From the NCBI GenBank assembly GCA_963921935.1, contig OY998184.1, positions 88,200,364-88,264,363 of the forward strand: a stretch of 64,000 nucleotides of DNA. The letters run 5' to 3'. The translations under genes and the position numbers were made by a program. Origin of the DNA: Galeruca laticollis (lineage: Eukaryota; Arthropoda; Insecta; Coleoptera; Chrysomelidae). The notes under the pieces are model-generated. The model did no database searches. It was not told where the DNA came from and worked only from the letters and a program-made list of their open reading frames with translations. Below are positions 28,591 through 39,998 of this stretch, piece after piece (the stretch's first letter is position 1; every line of letters starts with the position of its first letter).

Positions 28591-29180
28591 TTTCTTTTAG
28601 TTCTGTCCAGGCTTGAATCATTGCAGGAGTAATTTGTCGAATTGCTTGTCTTATGTTTTCTTTTAATTCGTCTACATTTTCCGGTTTTGATTGATAAACA
28701 ATATCTTTTATGACTCCCCAAAAGAAAAAGTCAAGAAGTGACAAATCAGGTGAACGTGCCGCTCACATAATTTCTGGAGAGTTGTTGTGGTTATCGAAAC
28801 GGGTTTGTAGGTAGTCGCTAACGATTCTCGCATTGTGTGGAGCAGCTGCGTCTTGTTGCCACCACATTTCTTGACGTTCATTAAGAGAAATATCTTCTAG
28901 CAAATCGGGAAGTATGTTTTCTAAAAAATCTAAATATCGAACACGCCGTTAAAAAAATAAGGACCTATAACACGGCAATTAAATAAACCGCACCACACAT
29001 TTATATCCAATATTTTGAAATTTTGTGTCCATCATCCAATGTGGGTTCACGGGAGACCAATAATTTGAATTGTGACGGTTGACTACACCATTATTGTGAA
29101 ATCTAGCCTCATCAAAATTAAAATCTTTTAAAATTCTATGAACTGAACTTCTTGAAATACCACTTTCATTGGCGAGGGTT
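28591..29180 (-). pseudogene. Mariner-like transposase remnant
   Basis: Pieces read TLANESGISRSSVHRILKDF, then DEARFHNNGVVNRHN, MWWQQDAAAPHNARIVSDYL and AARSPDLSLLDFFFWGVIKD. This is the mariner/Tc1-type order with catalytic Asp residues in QQDAAAPHN and SPDL.PLDFF. Several stops and a deletion after LKDFNF break it. The C-terminus is cut by the LINE at about 28590. Confidence 0.8.
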
Positions 29181-29498
29181 CTATAAGTATGTACAAACAG
29201 TATGAGGAGTAATAAACCCTAATTAATTATGCAAAACCTTTACAGGGAGCACCATGAAATTTTTGATAAATCTCTTACTTTAAATTACATTTCTTCCGTA
29301 AATCTAAAAACCAGGTAGATCGACCCCGTATTTGTTTCAGTTGTAGCAAAGTTTAGGGTTTATTCATTGTTAAAGGATTAGCAGATAAGCAATAACGCAA
29401 TGCAGTGGTGTGTATTTTGGGAAAAAAATACGTTTTAAATTATAATATAATAAAAAATGAAAAGAAATAATTATTGGAATACATTTATTACTTACATT

Positions 29499-30832
29499 TT
29501 ATTCTATATCCGACTCGGAAGAGGAAGAATCGTTGTTGACATTAATAATAATAGGGTTGATTAAATCATCACAAATATTGTCAATTTTCCACATATTTGC
29601 CTCTACTTTGATAACATGCTCGATACAGTTTGTCCAATTTTCCTTACTCACATGACTTACAGCACTCTCAAACAATTTCACAACATCGTTTATTTTAAAA
29701 GTAGTATTTTTTTTCAACTTCCCCCTTTACCTGAGCCCATATTAATTCTATGGGATTAAGTTCACAATGATAAGGGGGAAGTCGAAGAACTGATATACCA
29801 CGAGAAGAAGCCATTTCTTCTACAATGTAGGTTTTGTATTTATTCTTGTTCATTTTTGCAATTCTGTAAAGTTCTTTCCTTAGTGGATCTTTTGGAAACT
29901 TAATATTTTTCGAAATAAGCCACTCCAAAAGCTCTGCTTTACGCCAACAACTTGTGGGCAATGCTTCTCGTAACCGTGAATGGTAACTTGCGTTGTCCAT
30001 AACAATAACAGCCCCTTTTGGAATCAGATCCAACATTTGAACAAACCATTCCTCGAAGACATCCCCATTCATATCTTCGTGATAGTCCCCCGTGCGTTTT
30101 GAAATAAAAGTTAATAATCTACCATCAACAAAACCTTCAGAACTTCCAACATGGACAATGATGTCTTTTTCCTTTTCCAGATGGTGGCTGCAAACCTAAC
30201 GACAAACCTTCCACAAATGCCTGCCTTCCGCTTTTAATGTTCTCATCTTGCCAAGATTTGGAAACTGTATATCCAGCATTTATCCATGTTTCGTCTAAGT
30301 AGAAGATTTTCAAATTTTGTTCTCTGGCATGTCGAATGCTTCTTAAATAGTCTCTTCTCCAAAAAACTATTTTCGGTTTATCTATCAAGAGAGATTTTCT
30401 ATTATGTTTTGTATATCTGAAACCCACATCTTTCAAAAGTTTGCATAATGTCATTCTGGAGAATTTTGGATAGTCCGTATCTTCTTGCACTGATGTCATA
30501 ATTTTGTCAAGTGTTGGAATTTCCTTTCGTAAGTAAAATCCATGGACTTTACGCCTTAGTCTTTGTTTTAATGACTCATCGATCTCAATTGGTTTTCGGC
30601 CTGAAGGAGTTTTAGGGGGTTGAAGAGTTCCATTCTTGCTTTCTTTTAGTAATCTATAAATTGTTGATTTAGCAACACACAACATAGCAGCCGTTAATTC
30701 CACAATATCATCAACACTTGCACTTGGATCCTTGTTTTTCAATGATATATAACAATTCAATATCAGAGTTTTTTCATTTAAAGATAATGGACCTGTTTTT
30801 GGTCGTTTAGATGGTCCTTGGCTTATCGACAT
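29499..30832 (-). pseudogene. IS630/Tc1-like DDE transposase, two frameshifts
   Basis: ATG at 30832 (MSISQGPSKRPKTGPLSLNE) starts a helix-turn-helix region (residues ~15-110), then KIFYLDETWINAGY with the first Asp. After a frameshift near 30140, AVIVMDNASYHSR (second Asp) and YHCELNPIELIWAQVKGEVE (Glu) follow. A second shift near 29710 leads to an acidic C-terminus (SSSSESDIE). All catalytic residues survive, so only two indels separate it from an intact frame. No convincing terminal repeats were found around it. Confidence 0.82.
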
Positions 30833-31172
30833 TGTTTGGTACTTGCACAATTAACATTCAACAAATGTTTTAAATATATTCCAACTGTTTACAATATTAT
30901 GACAACCATACAACTTCATACAACTTTACTCAAAGAACTAATACTAAGTACTGATTTAATGTACCTACTTTCTTTTAAAACAATATTCCCGATAATGTTT
31001 CTAAGAAAACTGGGTTGTTTGGAAAATCCCTCTCAATAATCGAATAATCTGTAAATAGGTGTAATCGTATTAAGCCGATTACAGTAGGCCACTTGCCATT
31101 TACAATTTCTGAGAAAAATTCCCCAAACACTACATATAGGAGTAATACAAATAAAAAATATTATGAATAAAC

Positions 31173-32716
31173 GGGAATATCCGAACTCTGCCACAAAATA
31201 AAATTTCACCTGACTTGTATCAATTTGAGGATTACTGAAATGTTCGAACTGTGCCGCAGCCATTTAGTTTAATCCTATTAGAGTCATTAGGGTTTATAAT
31301 AGATAAAATCGGAGGCCTATAGAATTATGTATATTTCTGAAAGGTTTCAAAGATTTCTTGAATTAAATATTTTGAAGAAATCTTGATTGTTTTGATCGAT
31401 ATTTAGGGGATTAGGGGAAGGATGTTGATGCACTTACACTATTGCCTAAAAATCAGGAAGAAGTATTTAATAGTGTTCGTGAATTACAATTACGAACGAA
31501 CCGAGAAGAGGAATTTCTATTAACAGCAGACCAGGTATTTAAAATTATTGTGTTCTCCTGTTTTTCCAACCTTAATTTTTTATGTAATTCGGATTGTATT
31601 TTGATGGATGGGACTTTTAAATACTGTTCAACTTTTTTTTACCAAATGTTTACCATTCATGGTTTTAAAAACGGCTATTACGTACCTCTTGTTTTTTGTT
31701 TGCTGCCGGACAAATCAAGTCAAACCTATTCAAATTTGTTTTTAATTTTAAGACAAAAATGTAAAGAAGTAGGCTTAAATTTTCAACCTAAAGAAGTCGT
31801 AGCAGATTTTGAACTAAGCATTCATAACGCTATATATGAATGTTTTGGCAGAGATCAAATTCTTTTTGGTTGTAAATTTCATCTCTGTCAAGCTTGGTTT
31901 CGTAAGATTCAGGAGTTTCATTTGGTACAAGAGTACAGACAGAAAGGTTCTGTAATTGGCGAATACTTAAAAGTACATTTCGGTATTATGTATCTTAGTC
32001 CTGAGGAAGTTGTAGAATTTTTTTATAATGAACTACATTTTTTTCTTCCGAATGACGAAAGAGTTATAGAATTCCGAAATTATGTCAATAAAACATATAT
32101 AACGCAAAATTCGATATTTCCACCACTTATTTGGGCAAATAATGCATCCTTTTTTAAGAGAACAACGAATTCTTGTGAGAGTTTTCATTCGCATTTCGGT
32201 GCTTCTTTTTACAAAGCACATCCAAACATTGTTCAATTTACTAGTGTGTTATTGGAGGTATACGCGAAAATTCGTTCGGCAAACCAAAGCCAGAAAAAAA
32301 CCAAAAAAACTATTAATGTTAAAATTAATTTCATTAATGATCATTTGGATCAATATAGGAAAAATGTTATTTCTCGCTTTATGTTTGTGAAAACGGTTGC
32401 ATGTAAAAATCTTCCACACGTTTAATTTTTTTGTTTTTTTCATATGTTTATGTATATTGAATATATTTTATTGTAATGTAGATGTAATGTAGATGTAATT
32501 TTTTAGAAGTGGCAAATATACGTTGAAAATATATGTATGTTATTAATATTTTCTTATATTGAATTTGAGTACCTAAAGTTCAAGGTAAATTCTAAATCGG
32601 ATTAGGCTATTAGACCCCTACTGGTTTGGTAGTTAATCTCCAAAATTTTAAACACTGGCAGAGTTCGAACAACCCGTAATGACTACCTGCATTTTGTGGC
32701 AGAGTTCGGATACTCC
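31173..32716 (+). mobile_element. MULE transposon with 9-bp target duplication
   Basis: Ends are GGGAATATCCGAACTCTGCC (left) and, read inward on the other strand, GGAGTATCCGAACTCTGCC (right), with a second TTCGAACT.TGCC repeat further in at both ends. Flanks TGAATAAAC (31164-31172) and GGAATAAAC (32717-32725) form a 9-bp duplication with one mismatch, as expected for Mutator-like elements. Confidence 0.85.
31442..32425 (+). CDS. MULE transposase, 327-aa frame lacking the N-terminal domain
   Basis: Mutator-like transposase core. Visible landmarks are CILMDGTFKYCSTFFYQMFT (first Asp), KEVVADFELSIHNA (second Asp), FGCKFHLCQAW (the conserved C..H) and RTTNSCESFHSHFG (Glu region). The frame opens without a clear ATG; the preceding ~120 bp contain TATTTAG and may hold an intron 3' end. 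The usual N-terminal FLYWCH-like DNA-binding part is not seen, so the copy may be truncated or have a lost upstream exon. Confident family, uncertain completeness. Confidence 0.82.
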   Translation: MPKNQEEVFNSVRELQLRTNREEEFLLTADQVFKIIVFSCFSNLNFLCNSDCILMDGTFKYCSTFFYQMFTIHGFKNGYYVPLVFCLLPDKSSQTYSNLFLILRQKCKEVGLNFQPKEVVADFELSIHNAIYECFGRDQILFGCKFHLCQAWFRKIQEFHLVQEYRQKGSVIGEYLKVHFGIMYLSPEEVVEFFYNELHFFLPNDERVIEFRNYVNKTYITQNSIFPPLIWANNASFFKRTTNSCESFHSHFGASFYKAHPNIVQFTSVLLEVYAKIRSANQSQKKTKKTINVKINFINDHLDQYRKNVISRFMFVKTVACKNLPHV

Positions 32717-32725
32717 GGAATAAAC

Positions 32726-32993
32726 TGTGTTGCCTTTCTTTATCAAACTTACTAAAATTTATGTACCTCTATCACTTTTTTTCATTAAAATTAGTACATC
32801 CCGTTACCTCTGACCTAAATCGTATATTCTTTAGCATAGCTGCAACTCATTCGTTCAATACAAAATGTACCTTACGGTATACCCTCTTAAAATATATTTT
32901 GGTACGTCTATGAAATCTACTTAAATGAATGATTTATTACTCCTTGTCCTTTCTATATAGACTTTATTACATTAATAAGATTTTGATCACATC
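32726..32993. other. No gene seen
   Basis: Short AT-rich spacer between the MULE and a DUF4817 fragment. Confidence 0.5.
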
Positions 32994-33203
32994 TTACTCT
33001 GCGTTAATTGTAGCGCATTCATTATTTGGAAAATGTCCCTGTCTAAGTGAGCGTTCTAAATTCTTAAATATTGCTTCACTTTGAATGTTTCGATTTGGAA
33101 ACATTTCTTGATATAATTGTCGAGAAACTCTCTTATTTTTCAGGCATTCTCCATAAATCAGTATCATATCAACGTATTCTTCAGGCGAAAATAAATATGG
33201 CAT
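32994..33203 (-). pseudogene. DUF4817-like N-terminal fragment of a mariner-like transposase
   Basis: ATG-started 69 codons, MPYLFSPEEYVDMILIYGEC ... RQLYQEMFPNRN, matching the DUF4817 helix-turn-helix that begins many insect mariner-like transposases (ys..E..dmi.iYGec..N.. A..lY.erfPnR). The rest of the transposase does not follow. It may belong to the same family as the remnant at 28591-29180. Confidence 0.65.
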
Positions 33204-33725
33204 ATTGAAATGTTATACACAATTACAACACGTATGATTATTACTGCCGTGCCAAGAAAAAACGCAGTAAGTACAAAAAAGTAAAATGGCAGTTAAACAC
33301 ATACACAAATTGAAAGACCATTTGAGGTCGTTCAATTCAAGATATATTCATGAAATTCAGTTCAACTGAGTATTATTATTATAGTTTCATGTTTTATGAA
33401 TTTTGAAACAATTTGAAGAATATTTCAAAAAATATATCAATTACTGTGATTATGAACACGAGGTTGAGCCGTTTCCATAAAATAAAACGTAATAAGTAAA
33501 TACTTACTGTATTTTAATTTTTGAAAAGAATTCATATCTTGATAATCATGAAACAGTATGTGTTTTTAATAATTTTTTATTCAACTTTTCTTACTATTCA
33601 CAAACTGAGATCATAACTGCAATGCCGCATTGGTAAATAAAAACAAACGAAACGAATTATCAATAGGTAAGATATAAAATAATAATGGATACGAAATATC
33701 AACTGTAAGAACAAATAAAGTAGAA
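33204..33725. other. No gene seen
   Basis: AT-rich, no coding frame or repeat recognised. Confidence 0.5.
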
Positions 33726-35286
33726 TTAATTTTCTTTTTTGACTGGGAGGTTTTTCCAGAACTGTAAACGAGTTTTGTCCATAAATGATCCCACTACTTT
33801 CAATAAAGCCTCCTTTTTGGTTTTCTCAATGCCGTCTTCCACACTCAGAGCAGTGGGTTCAGTACGAATCGTTTTCATTGGAGCGTTTTTGATGAAATTC
33901 AGCTCAAGTTCTGTTTCGGAACTGAAATGTGTTTTGTACTTCAATGTGAACTTTTCTCGCTCTGCGCGGATCTGTACAATATCACTCAAATATGGCTTAA
34001 GATTATTGAGTTTTGTATTATTAGTCTTTGCCACGGAATGATGGTCTTTCCATTGGAAAAAATCGTTGATTACATCAACTTTTCCTGAATTTGATTTTGA
34101 AACTGAATCTACAAAGTCCAGGAAATCATATGTTTTATTTTTCTTTTTTAAACTTAATTCGACTTGGTGGTGAAAGCTGTCGGCACTCATGAAAGTGTGT
34201 CCTGGTTCGAAATAATTAACTTCCAAACTTTCACTTTTAAGTGATAATTCACAATATGCACAAAAAAACTGAGCATACACCAGTTTTTGTTCTGAGCGGA
34301 ACAATTATCTAGCCAAATGATTATATTCTTGGTATCCCTATTATGCAAGAAGAATTGGTAAAAGGTGCTTATAATATCCTCCTTTTTTCGAGAAGTTATT
34401 GCTTCGTGCCACAAAACTGCGAATGGTCGTCGAGATTTCTCCACTCTCCCCACCGGTACCAATCTTTCGTTGTAAGATGTGAGGCGTCAGATAAAAATAA
34501 CTGCCTTGAACATATCCATACGAGGTAACATAGTTATCTTCTGTAAGTCAGCTGATATGCACAGGGCGTTTTCATCAAATATCGTAACTGCATGTTTTTT
34601 TGTAACGTTTCCTACTTTCTACAACTTTGGAATTATGTGCATATTTCACATTTTGTGTCTAAATTGTTCTTGGTATGTTCTGAATTGTGTAAACGAAGCG
34701 TCTCACAATGTTCGTGACCAAGTTTTGTGAAATGAATGTTCATTTCGCCCACTACTTTTCGGTATAGTTCATATAAAATTTTTGTATTCGGGTATTTACG
34801 ACAAAAATCGCTGAACATGGGAGCGTGTTCCCTCCTATAATGAGAGGTTCGGACTCAATGTGCAAATGTATTTGATCTCTGTCAATTTTAGCTTTATTGG
34901 GATGATGCCCACGCCGATCGGGTGCACGGGTGCTTGAAGACCTCGCAACTGTTGATAAAGCACGGAAAACAATGCCGTACCTTCTTTACTATGGAGATGA
35001 TATTGTATAGTTACATTTCGTTGAGATGATTCTGTTTTGAGCGTTCTGCATTTCTCGAACACTGATGTAGAATGAAAGATTTCTGATGTTCCCAGTTTAA
35101 CTTCCAGTACTCGCTATTGATTTTATACCTTTGCTCATCATCAAACTTGTCACCACATTTCAATTTACACTTACCGACATTACATCCTTTTAATCCAAGT
35201 AGAATCTGCCGAAATAAACCAACTAGAATCCAGGGAAAATAACGATATACATTTATGTTCAGCCGGCCCAAGCCAAGTTTCACCAC
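33726..35286 (-). pseudogene. DUF7869-like (DDE-type) transposase remnant
   Basis: Broken frames in order: CNVGKCKLKCGDKFDDEQRY (35.2 kb), a helical part with EMNIHFTKLGHEHCETLRLH (34.7 kb), then IIIWLDNCSAQNKNWCMLSF (34.3 kb) and YFEPGHTFMSADSFHHQVEL (34.2 kb), followed by a basic C-terminal tail. The LDNCSAQNKN..GHT.MSAD.FH order is familiar from insect proteins annotated with DUF7869, which look like transposon-encoded nucleases. At least four frame breaks. I cannot place it in a named superfamily. Confidence 0.6.
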
Positions 35287-35294
35287 ACACTACC

Positions 35295-35835
35295 TTAAAT
35301 GTGTATTGTGAAGAAACTTCGGATTCGAAACCAGTACCCGCAAACGAAATGGCTTCATCAGAACAAAATGTGGAGAGAAAGAAAGAAAATGTTCTGGTTG
35401 TTAGGAAATTGGCTTTAAGTAATTTGCAGAAACAGGCTAATAAAATGTTGGATGCATCTAACGCTAAATATCCCGTAGCTAAAATAGGTGATACCGTAAG
35501 GGTCCGCGTTCCAGATGTTGATCGAGCTCGTAGCGATGGAATGCTACCGTAATTGAAATAACAAGCACAAACCTTTTCAAATTAGGAACAATACATGGTA
35601 TTTTGAATCAACTTTATTCAAGAAACCAATTTACAGTGTGCAAAGAACGATTTGTTTCATTCCGGAGTCAGACATTTCACTGAGAGAATGTGTTAGGATG
35701 TCTTCTAAGTGTGGGCAAGGTTACAGTCGATGTGGTTGTAAAGGTGGCTGTACGTCTAATAAATGTAATTGTCGCAAGGAAAAAAAACTCTGTAACTCAA
35801 AATGTCATCAAAGCAGCAATTGTTCTAATAAATAA
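35295..35835 (+). pseudogene. Second Ginger/KRBA2-like C-terminal fragment
   Basis: Plus-strand piece starting YCEETSDSKPVPANEMASSE, then NAKYPVAKIGDTVRVRVPDV and DRARSDG, and ending in CGCKGGCTSNKCNCRKEKKL then CNSKCH. This is the same C-terminal module as in the Ginger at 20845-21261. It is frame-broken near 35550 and 35650 and lacks the integrase core. It abuts the DUF7869-like remnant tail to tail in opposite orientation. Confidence 0.75.
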
Positions 35836-36420
35836 TTATTAATAAATCCTCCAAATATGTTACTTATGATAATTTTGTATATTAAATTAAAAGAATGGAG
35901 ATGAAACATGTCTTCTTATTATCCTGCCCAATATGTGATAGACATTATTTATAAAGCCCGGGCAATTTAATTATTTCAACAATTATTATCACATTGCCCT
36001 CTCTTATTGGGCATTTTTTAAAATGTCCGGGCATGCCTTATTAATTACTTTGTCCATAACATATATACTGCATTTTTTCTTGCATATTCGAATTCAGCGC
36101 GTTCGAATACATATGTGTAGATAAAAAACTGATTTTCGACTTTTTTGCACTTACTGCTTAGGACGGCAGATTGCTGGTCTAATACTTTTATTCAAAACGG
36201 ATTAAGGGCGATGTCCGAGACGTAAAATAACCGCAAAAGTTTTTCAAATATTGTGACTTTATGATAAGAGATTTCGTTGAGAATTTTTGCACACGCATTT
36301 GAAAGATAATAATATATTCCTCTACGAAGCCAAAATTTTGAAAAGCAAAAGATAGTGTTTTAAAAAATTAAATACCAAAAAATTCACAAAACGGAGTTCG
36401 TGGAGGCACGTATAATAGTA
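35836..36420. other. Non-coding; probably part of the dispersed intron repeat
   Basis: No gene. The right part (about 36200-36420) appears to be the left continuation of the repeat that resumes at 40424 after the pogo-like insertion, because the TATAATAG flank is shared across the insertion. Confidence 0.45.
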
Positions 36421-36853
36421 GGGGAGGTCGGGTATAGTTGTAACAATTTTTACTTATGATTTTTTTTCTGTTACTGTCTATAAAATTAAAAAGAAACATA
36501 AATGCCTCCATGTGTGCCAAAGATATAGCTATAGAAATAATTAATATTAATGATGTTGGTCACTTCATTAACAAGAAAAAATTTATATAATGTGGTGGGA
36601 CAGAATGTTACAATCGTACCCGCAGGTGTGACAATTGTAACATGCACGGGGGTCAAATGTAACAAAGTCTGAAACTATTGAAAATAATATTTGTTAGTGA
36701 AAAAAATTAAGAATACATATTTAGTGAAACATTATGATTCTGAAACTAAACCAATTGGAATTATTTCACATTAAAGCCATATTCTTAATTAAAAAAAGAA
36801 TATAAAACAAGATAATATTATTTTCATTTAAATTAAATAAAAAATAAACACTA

Positions 36854-38519
36854 GTCACTCTCATCATCATCATCATCGCAGTTCAAACAATAGAAAAAGT
36901 CGGATCGTAGCTTATGAACACATGATTTGTGTGCCCATTGTTTGCACTTATTACACTGAATCCATGTCGCTTTGGGTTTCCCGGTGTAGGGTTTAAAGCA
37001 ATATAGGCAAAATTAATCTTCCGTTTCAGAATCTTCCATTTCAAAATCTTCCGTTTCTTCATCTGTCTCACGAGAGGAACCTAGTCTACCATCGATCTTT
37101 TTAGACTTCCTAGATAAACTTTTATTATTTGTGCCTTTAAGTTTTTTGGTTTTTGCTTCATCTTCATTTTCCACTACATTTCTTTTTATGGTGTTTGCTT
37201 TCTGTTTCCTCTTACTCTGTTCTTCTTCGAGAATCAGCTTTTCTGGCGTATCTGTTAAAATAGCACTATGCTTCTTTCTTCTCTTCGTAATTTGCTTTTT
37301 TATGCCACCTGCTGCCTTTGGAAGAGGGCGAATTTGTTCAAGAATCCGAAAGGATTGATTCAGATCTTCTGGGTTATCTGGTCTTCTGCTGGGACCTGGT
37401 ATAGCTACATTTGCGACACTTCCGTCATTTTCATTGCTTGTAGTCGTAGTTTCTACTAAGTTATTTTCTAGTAAATCCCTGTCAGTTACAGATGAAGGCG
37501 AAAATTCGTCGTCTCCAAAAATATCCCTGTTAAAGGGCCAAATTCCTGACACCCTGAATCCTCCCATAATATTTGTGGGTATTGTTGCTTTTGGAAATGC
37601 CTCAGCAACTACACCGGGGATATCGTATATAGTCATTGTCTGACCGGGATGCGATTTCATCCAATTGTCCATTGCACCATTGACGTAATGTTTGAAAGGA
37701 CCGTAGACACCACGGTCCAACGGCTGTAACTTGTGCGATGTATGTGGGGGGAACGACAATAAAACAACTCCATTAGCTCTACAGAACTCTATAGTTGGCA
37801 CATATAGGTGGGAATCATGATTGTCCAACAAAAATAGAACTTTTTTTTCAGGTGTGGGTCTCACATGCTTTAAAAATTGTTTCATGAAAATTAAAAACGT
37901 ATCTTCGTTCATCCAGCCGGAGCCATTCGCCTCACCGATACATCCTGGGGGACCATTGCTTATAAAATGTGCTTGAAATTTTTTGCGAGGGAAGATGAAG
38001 AGAGGGGGGACAGTGTTTCCGACAGCACTAACAGCTGTGCAAACAGTTACCAAAGTGCCCCGTTCTCCAGAAGTAACTGCACCTACTTGTTTTGTGCCTT
38101 TTATGGCAACGATTTTGTTTGGCTTTTGTACGGTGGTGACCCCAGTTTCGTCGACGTTGTAAATGTCAGCGGCCTCAAATTTATATTTTTCAAGAAGATT
38201 TGAGAGATTATCGTAGAATTTGCCGACATTTACTTTGTTAAAGTTAATCGCACGTGCATAGCTAGTTGCCTCTGGAGTTCTTATAGATAAATTAGGGTGT
38301 CTATGCATGAAATTTGTAAACCAGTCCTTACCAGCTTGTCCATTTTCTGACCATTTGGGAGGGACCGCCATTTCGTTTTCTTTCGCGAATTGATACACCT
38401 GGGAACAAAAATTTAATAAACATTGGTTTTTTAGGCTTTTATTTGAACTACTAACCAATTTACGAATTTCTTTTGGCGTTAGCACAAAATATATAACTGA
38501 AAACATCCGTACATATGAA
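36854..38519 (-). pseudogene. Pogo-like transposase, main part with PHD-like tail
   Basis: Contains PPKWSENGQAGKDWFTNFMH (CENPB/HTH end), ADIYNVDETGVTTVQKP (first Asp), VLFLLDNHDSHLYVPT (second Asp) and PPHTSHKLQPLDRGVYGPFK (third acidic residue), a DDE_1 core like Jerky/Tigger proteins. After a basic-acidic tail a TAA at 37013-37015 stops the frame, but the same frame then continues CLYCFKPYTGKPKATWIQCN then KCKQWAH, a PHD-like zinc finger ending in a run of Asp at 36854. So the stop removes only the zinc finger. The 5' end is cut by the PLE. Confidence 0.85.
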
Positions 38520-38625
38520 ATTGACTGTCTCGACCCTTACTTCGTGGAATATGCTCATATTAGTGTTTTTAAATGAAACTCAAGGTCTCTAGTTAATTCC
38601 ACAATATAATACAAGTTATTGAAAA

Positions 38626-38681
38626 TTCTAAAAAATTGACAATTGTTTCGATAAATCAATATCATCGTCAGAATGACAGAA
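38626..38681 (-). ncRNA. Hammerhead-like motif, PLE B left tail
   Basis: Minus-strand copy of the same core (CTGACGA, GATA/TATC stem, GAAA, GTC), fully matching PLE A. Confidence 0.6.
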
Positions 38682-38768
38682 GTTACATTTCATTTTATGC
38701 CTACCTGATGTTTAGTAGTTATATTTTTGGCTAGACCAAGAAGTAACCTAACTTGTGATTGGCTATCG

Positions 38769-39349
38769 GTTATCCATTAGATATGATAAATAAACTAATT
38801 AGTAAAAAAGAGAAAAAAGTGGCATTACAACTAATATATCCTAAACAAGCTGATGAAATTAAAACTTATAAAACCATCACATATGCAGGAAATATTTCTA
38901 ATAATATTTCAAAGATAATATCTTCAGCAACAAATGCAACAATTTCTTTTAAAATAGAAAGTAACGTTAGTACAAAATTGTTAAATGTAAAAACAAAAAT
39001 ACCACTATTAAAGAAGTCAGGTATATATAAACTCAAATGTCCAGAATGTAATGCTGTCTATTTGGGTCAGACCCTTAGGAATTTTGAAATACGATACAGT
39101 GAGCACTTACGAGCTTACAGATTAAAACAACCAGATAAATCTCACTACGCAAAACATCTACTTGACACCAATCATTCATTGACACCTAACACAGAACTAG
39201 AAGTGCTGCATATTTGTGAAAAGAAACAAGAACTGGATTTCCTTGAAGAACTGGAAATTAGAAGACATTTAAGAAACCCACAATATGAAGTTGTCAATGA
39301 ACAGTTAAATCTAGGGAATTCTCCACTAATAAACTGTCTTATTAAGTGA
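38769..39349 (+). pseudogene. PLE B RT C-terminus plus intact GIY-YIG domain
   Basis: Open frame starting GYPLDMINKLISKKEKKVAL, the end of the PLE RT/thumb, through the linker (TYAGNISNNISKII) and the whole GIY-YIG domain with CPECNAVYLGQT. The catalytic RT is missing because of 5' truncation. The frame is uninterrupted to the stop. Confidence 0.88.
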
Positions 39350-39602
39350 TAATTGTAAAGATCAGCAGATATAGTTTTCCTGGTTTTCTATATCATTGCA
39401 CAGTTATACTGATCTTAATTGGAAAAATGATATCCAGGATATCACCATAGGGCTAATAATATCTAAGCTTCAATATTTGTAATATCACATCTTCTTCTTT
39501 TTTCTATAAACATATATTAAGCCAATCACAAGTTAGGTTACTTCTTGGTCTAGCCAAAAATATAACTACTAAACATCAGGTAGGCATAAAATGAAATGTA
39601 AC

Positions 39603-39658
39603 TTCTGTCATTCTGACGATGATATTGATTTATCGAAACAATTGTCAATTTTTTAGAA
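39603..39658 (+). ncRNA. Hammerhead-like motif, PLE B right tail
   Basis: Plus-strand copy with all core positions kept (CTGACGA at 39613-39619, GTC at 39644-39646). Confidence 0.6.
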
Positions 39659-39722
39659 TTTTCAATAACTTGTATTATATTGTGGAATTAACTAGAGACC
39701 TTGAGTTTCATTTAAAAACACT

Positions 39723-39998
39723 AATCCGTACATATCTCAAAAACGCTTCTTCTTGTTCTTCTGATAAAATTCTCGTGTGTGGATTGTGACCCATTTTTGG
39801 CATTTCACCATTATTTCGTTTTTTCATATAACGGTTAAGTGTTACGTGGCAAATATCTAAATCTCTTGCTACCTGTCGTTGTGAAAGATTTCCCTCCATT
39901 ATTAGATTAGCTGCCCTTTCCATTAGTTCATTTGAAGGACTTCTGTTGGTTTTTCTAATTCTTTGGCGTGGCATTGTTCCCTGAAACATGGAATTCAT
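39723..39998 (-). pseudogene. Pogo-like transposase, N-terminal part
   Basis: From ATG at 39998: after MNSMFQGT, MPRQRIRKTNRSPSNELMER and NLSQRQVARDLDICHVTLNR form a psq/CENPB-type helix-turn-helix, then SEEQEEAFLRYVR. The frame is interrupted by PLE B exactly after LRYVR; the duplicated ATCCGTACATAT encodes those residues again on the other side, from which the main part continues. Confidence 0.85.

Larger units (their letters stand above)
38520..39722 (+). mobile_element. Penelope-like element B, inserted in the pogo transposase
   Basis: Left: the 42-bp left-only sequence (38520-38561) and an inverted tail of about 200 bp (38562-38763). Right: a 5'-truncated direct copy from about 38769 to 39722. 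The target word ATCCGTACATAT is found just left of the element (about 38506-38517) and right of it (39724-39735). Same layout as PLE A, C/D and E but with the shortest inverted arm. Confidence 0.9.
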
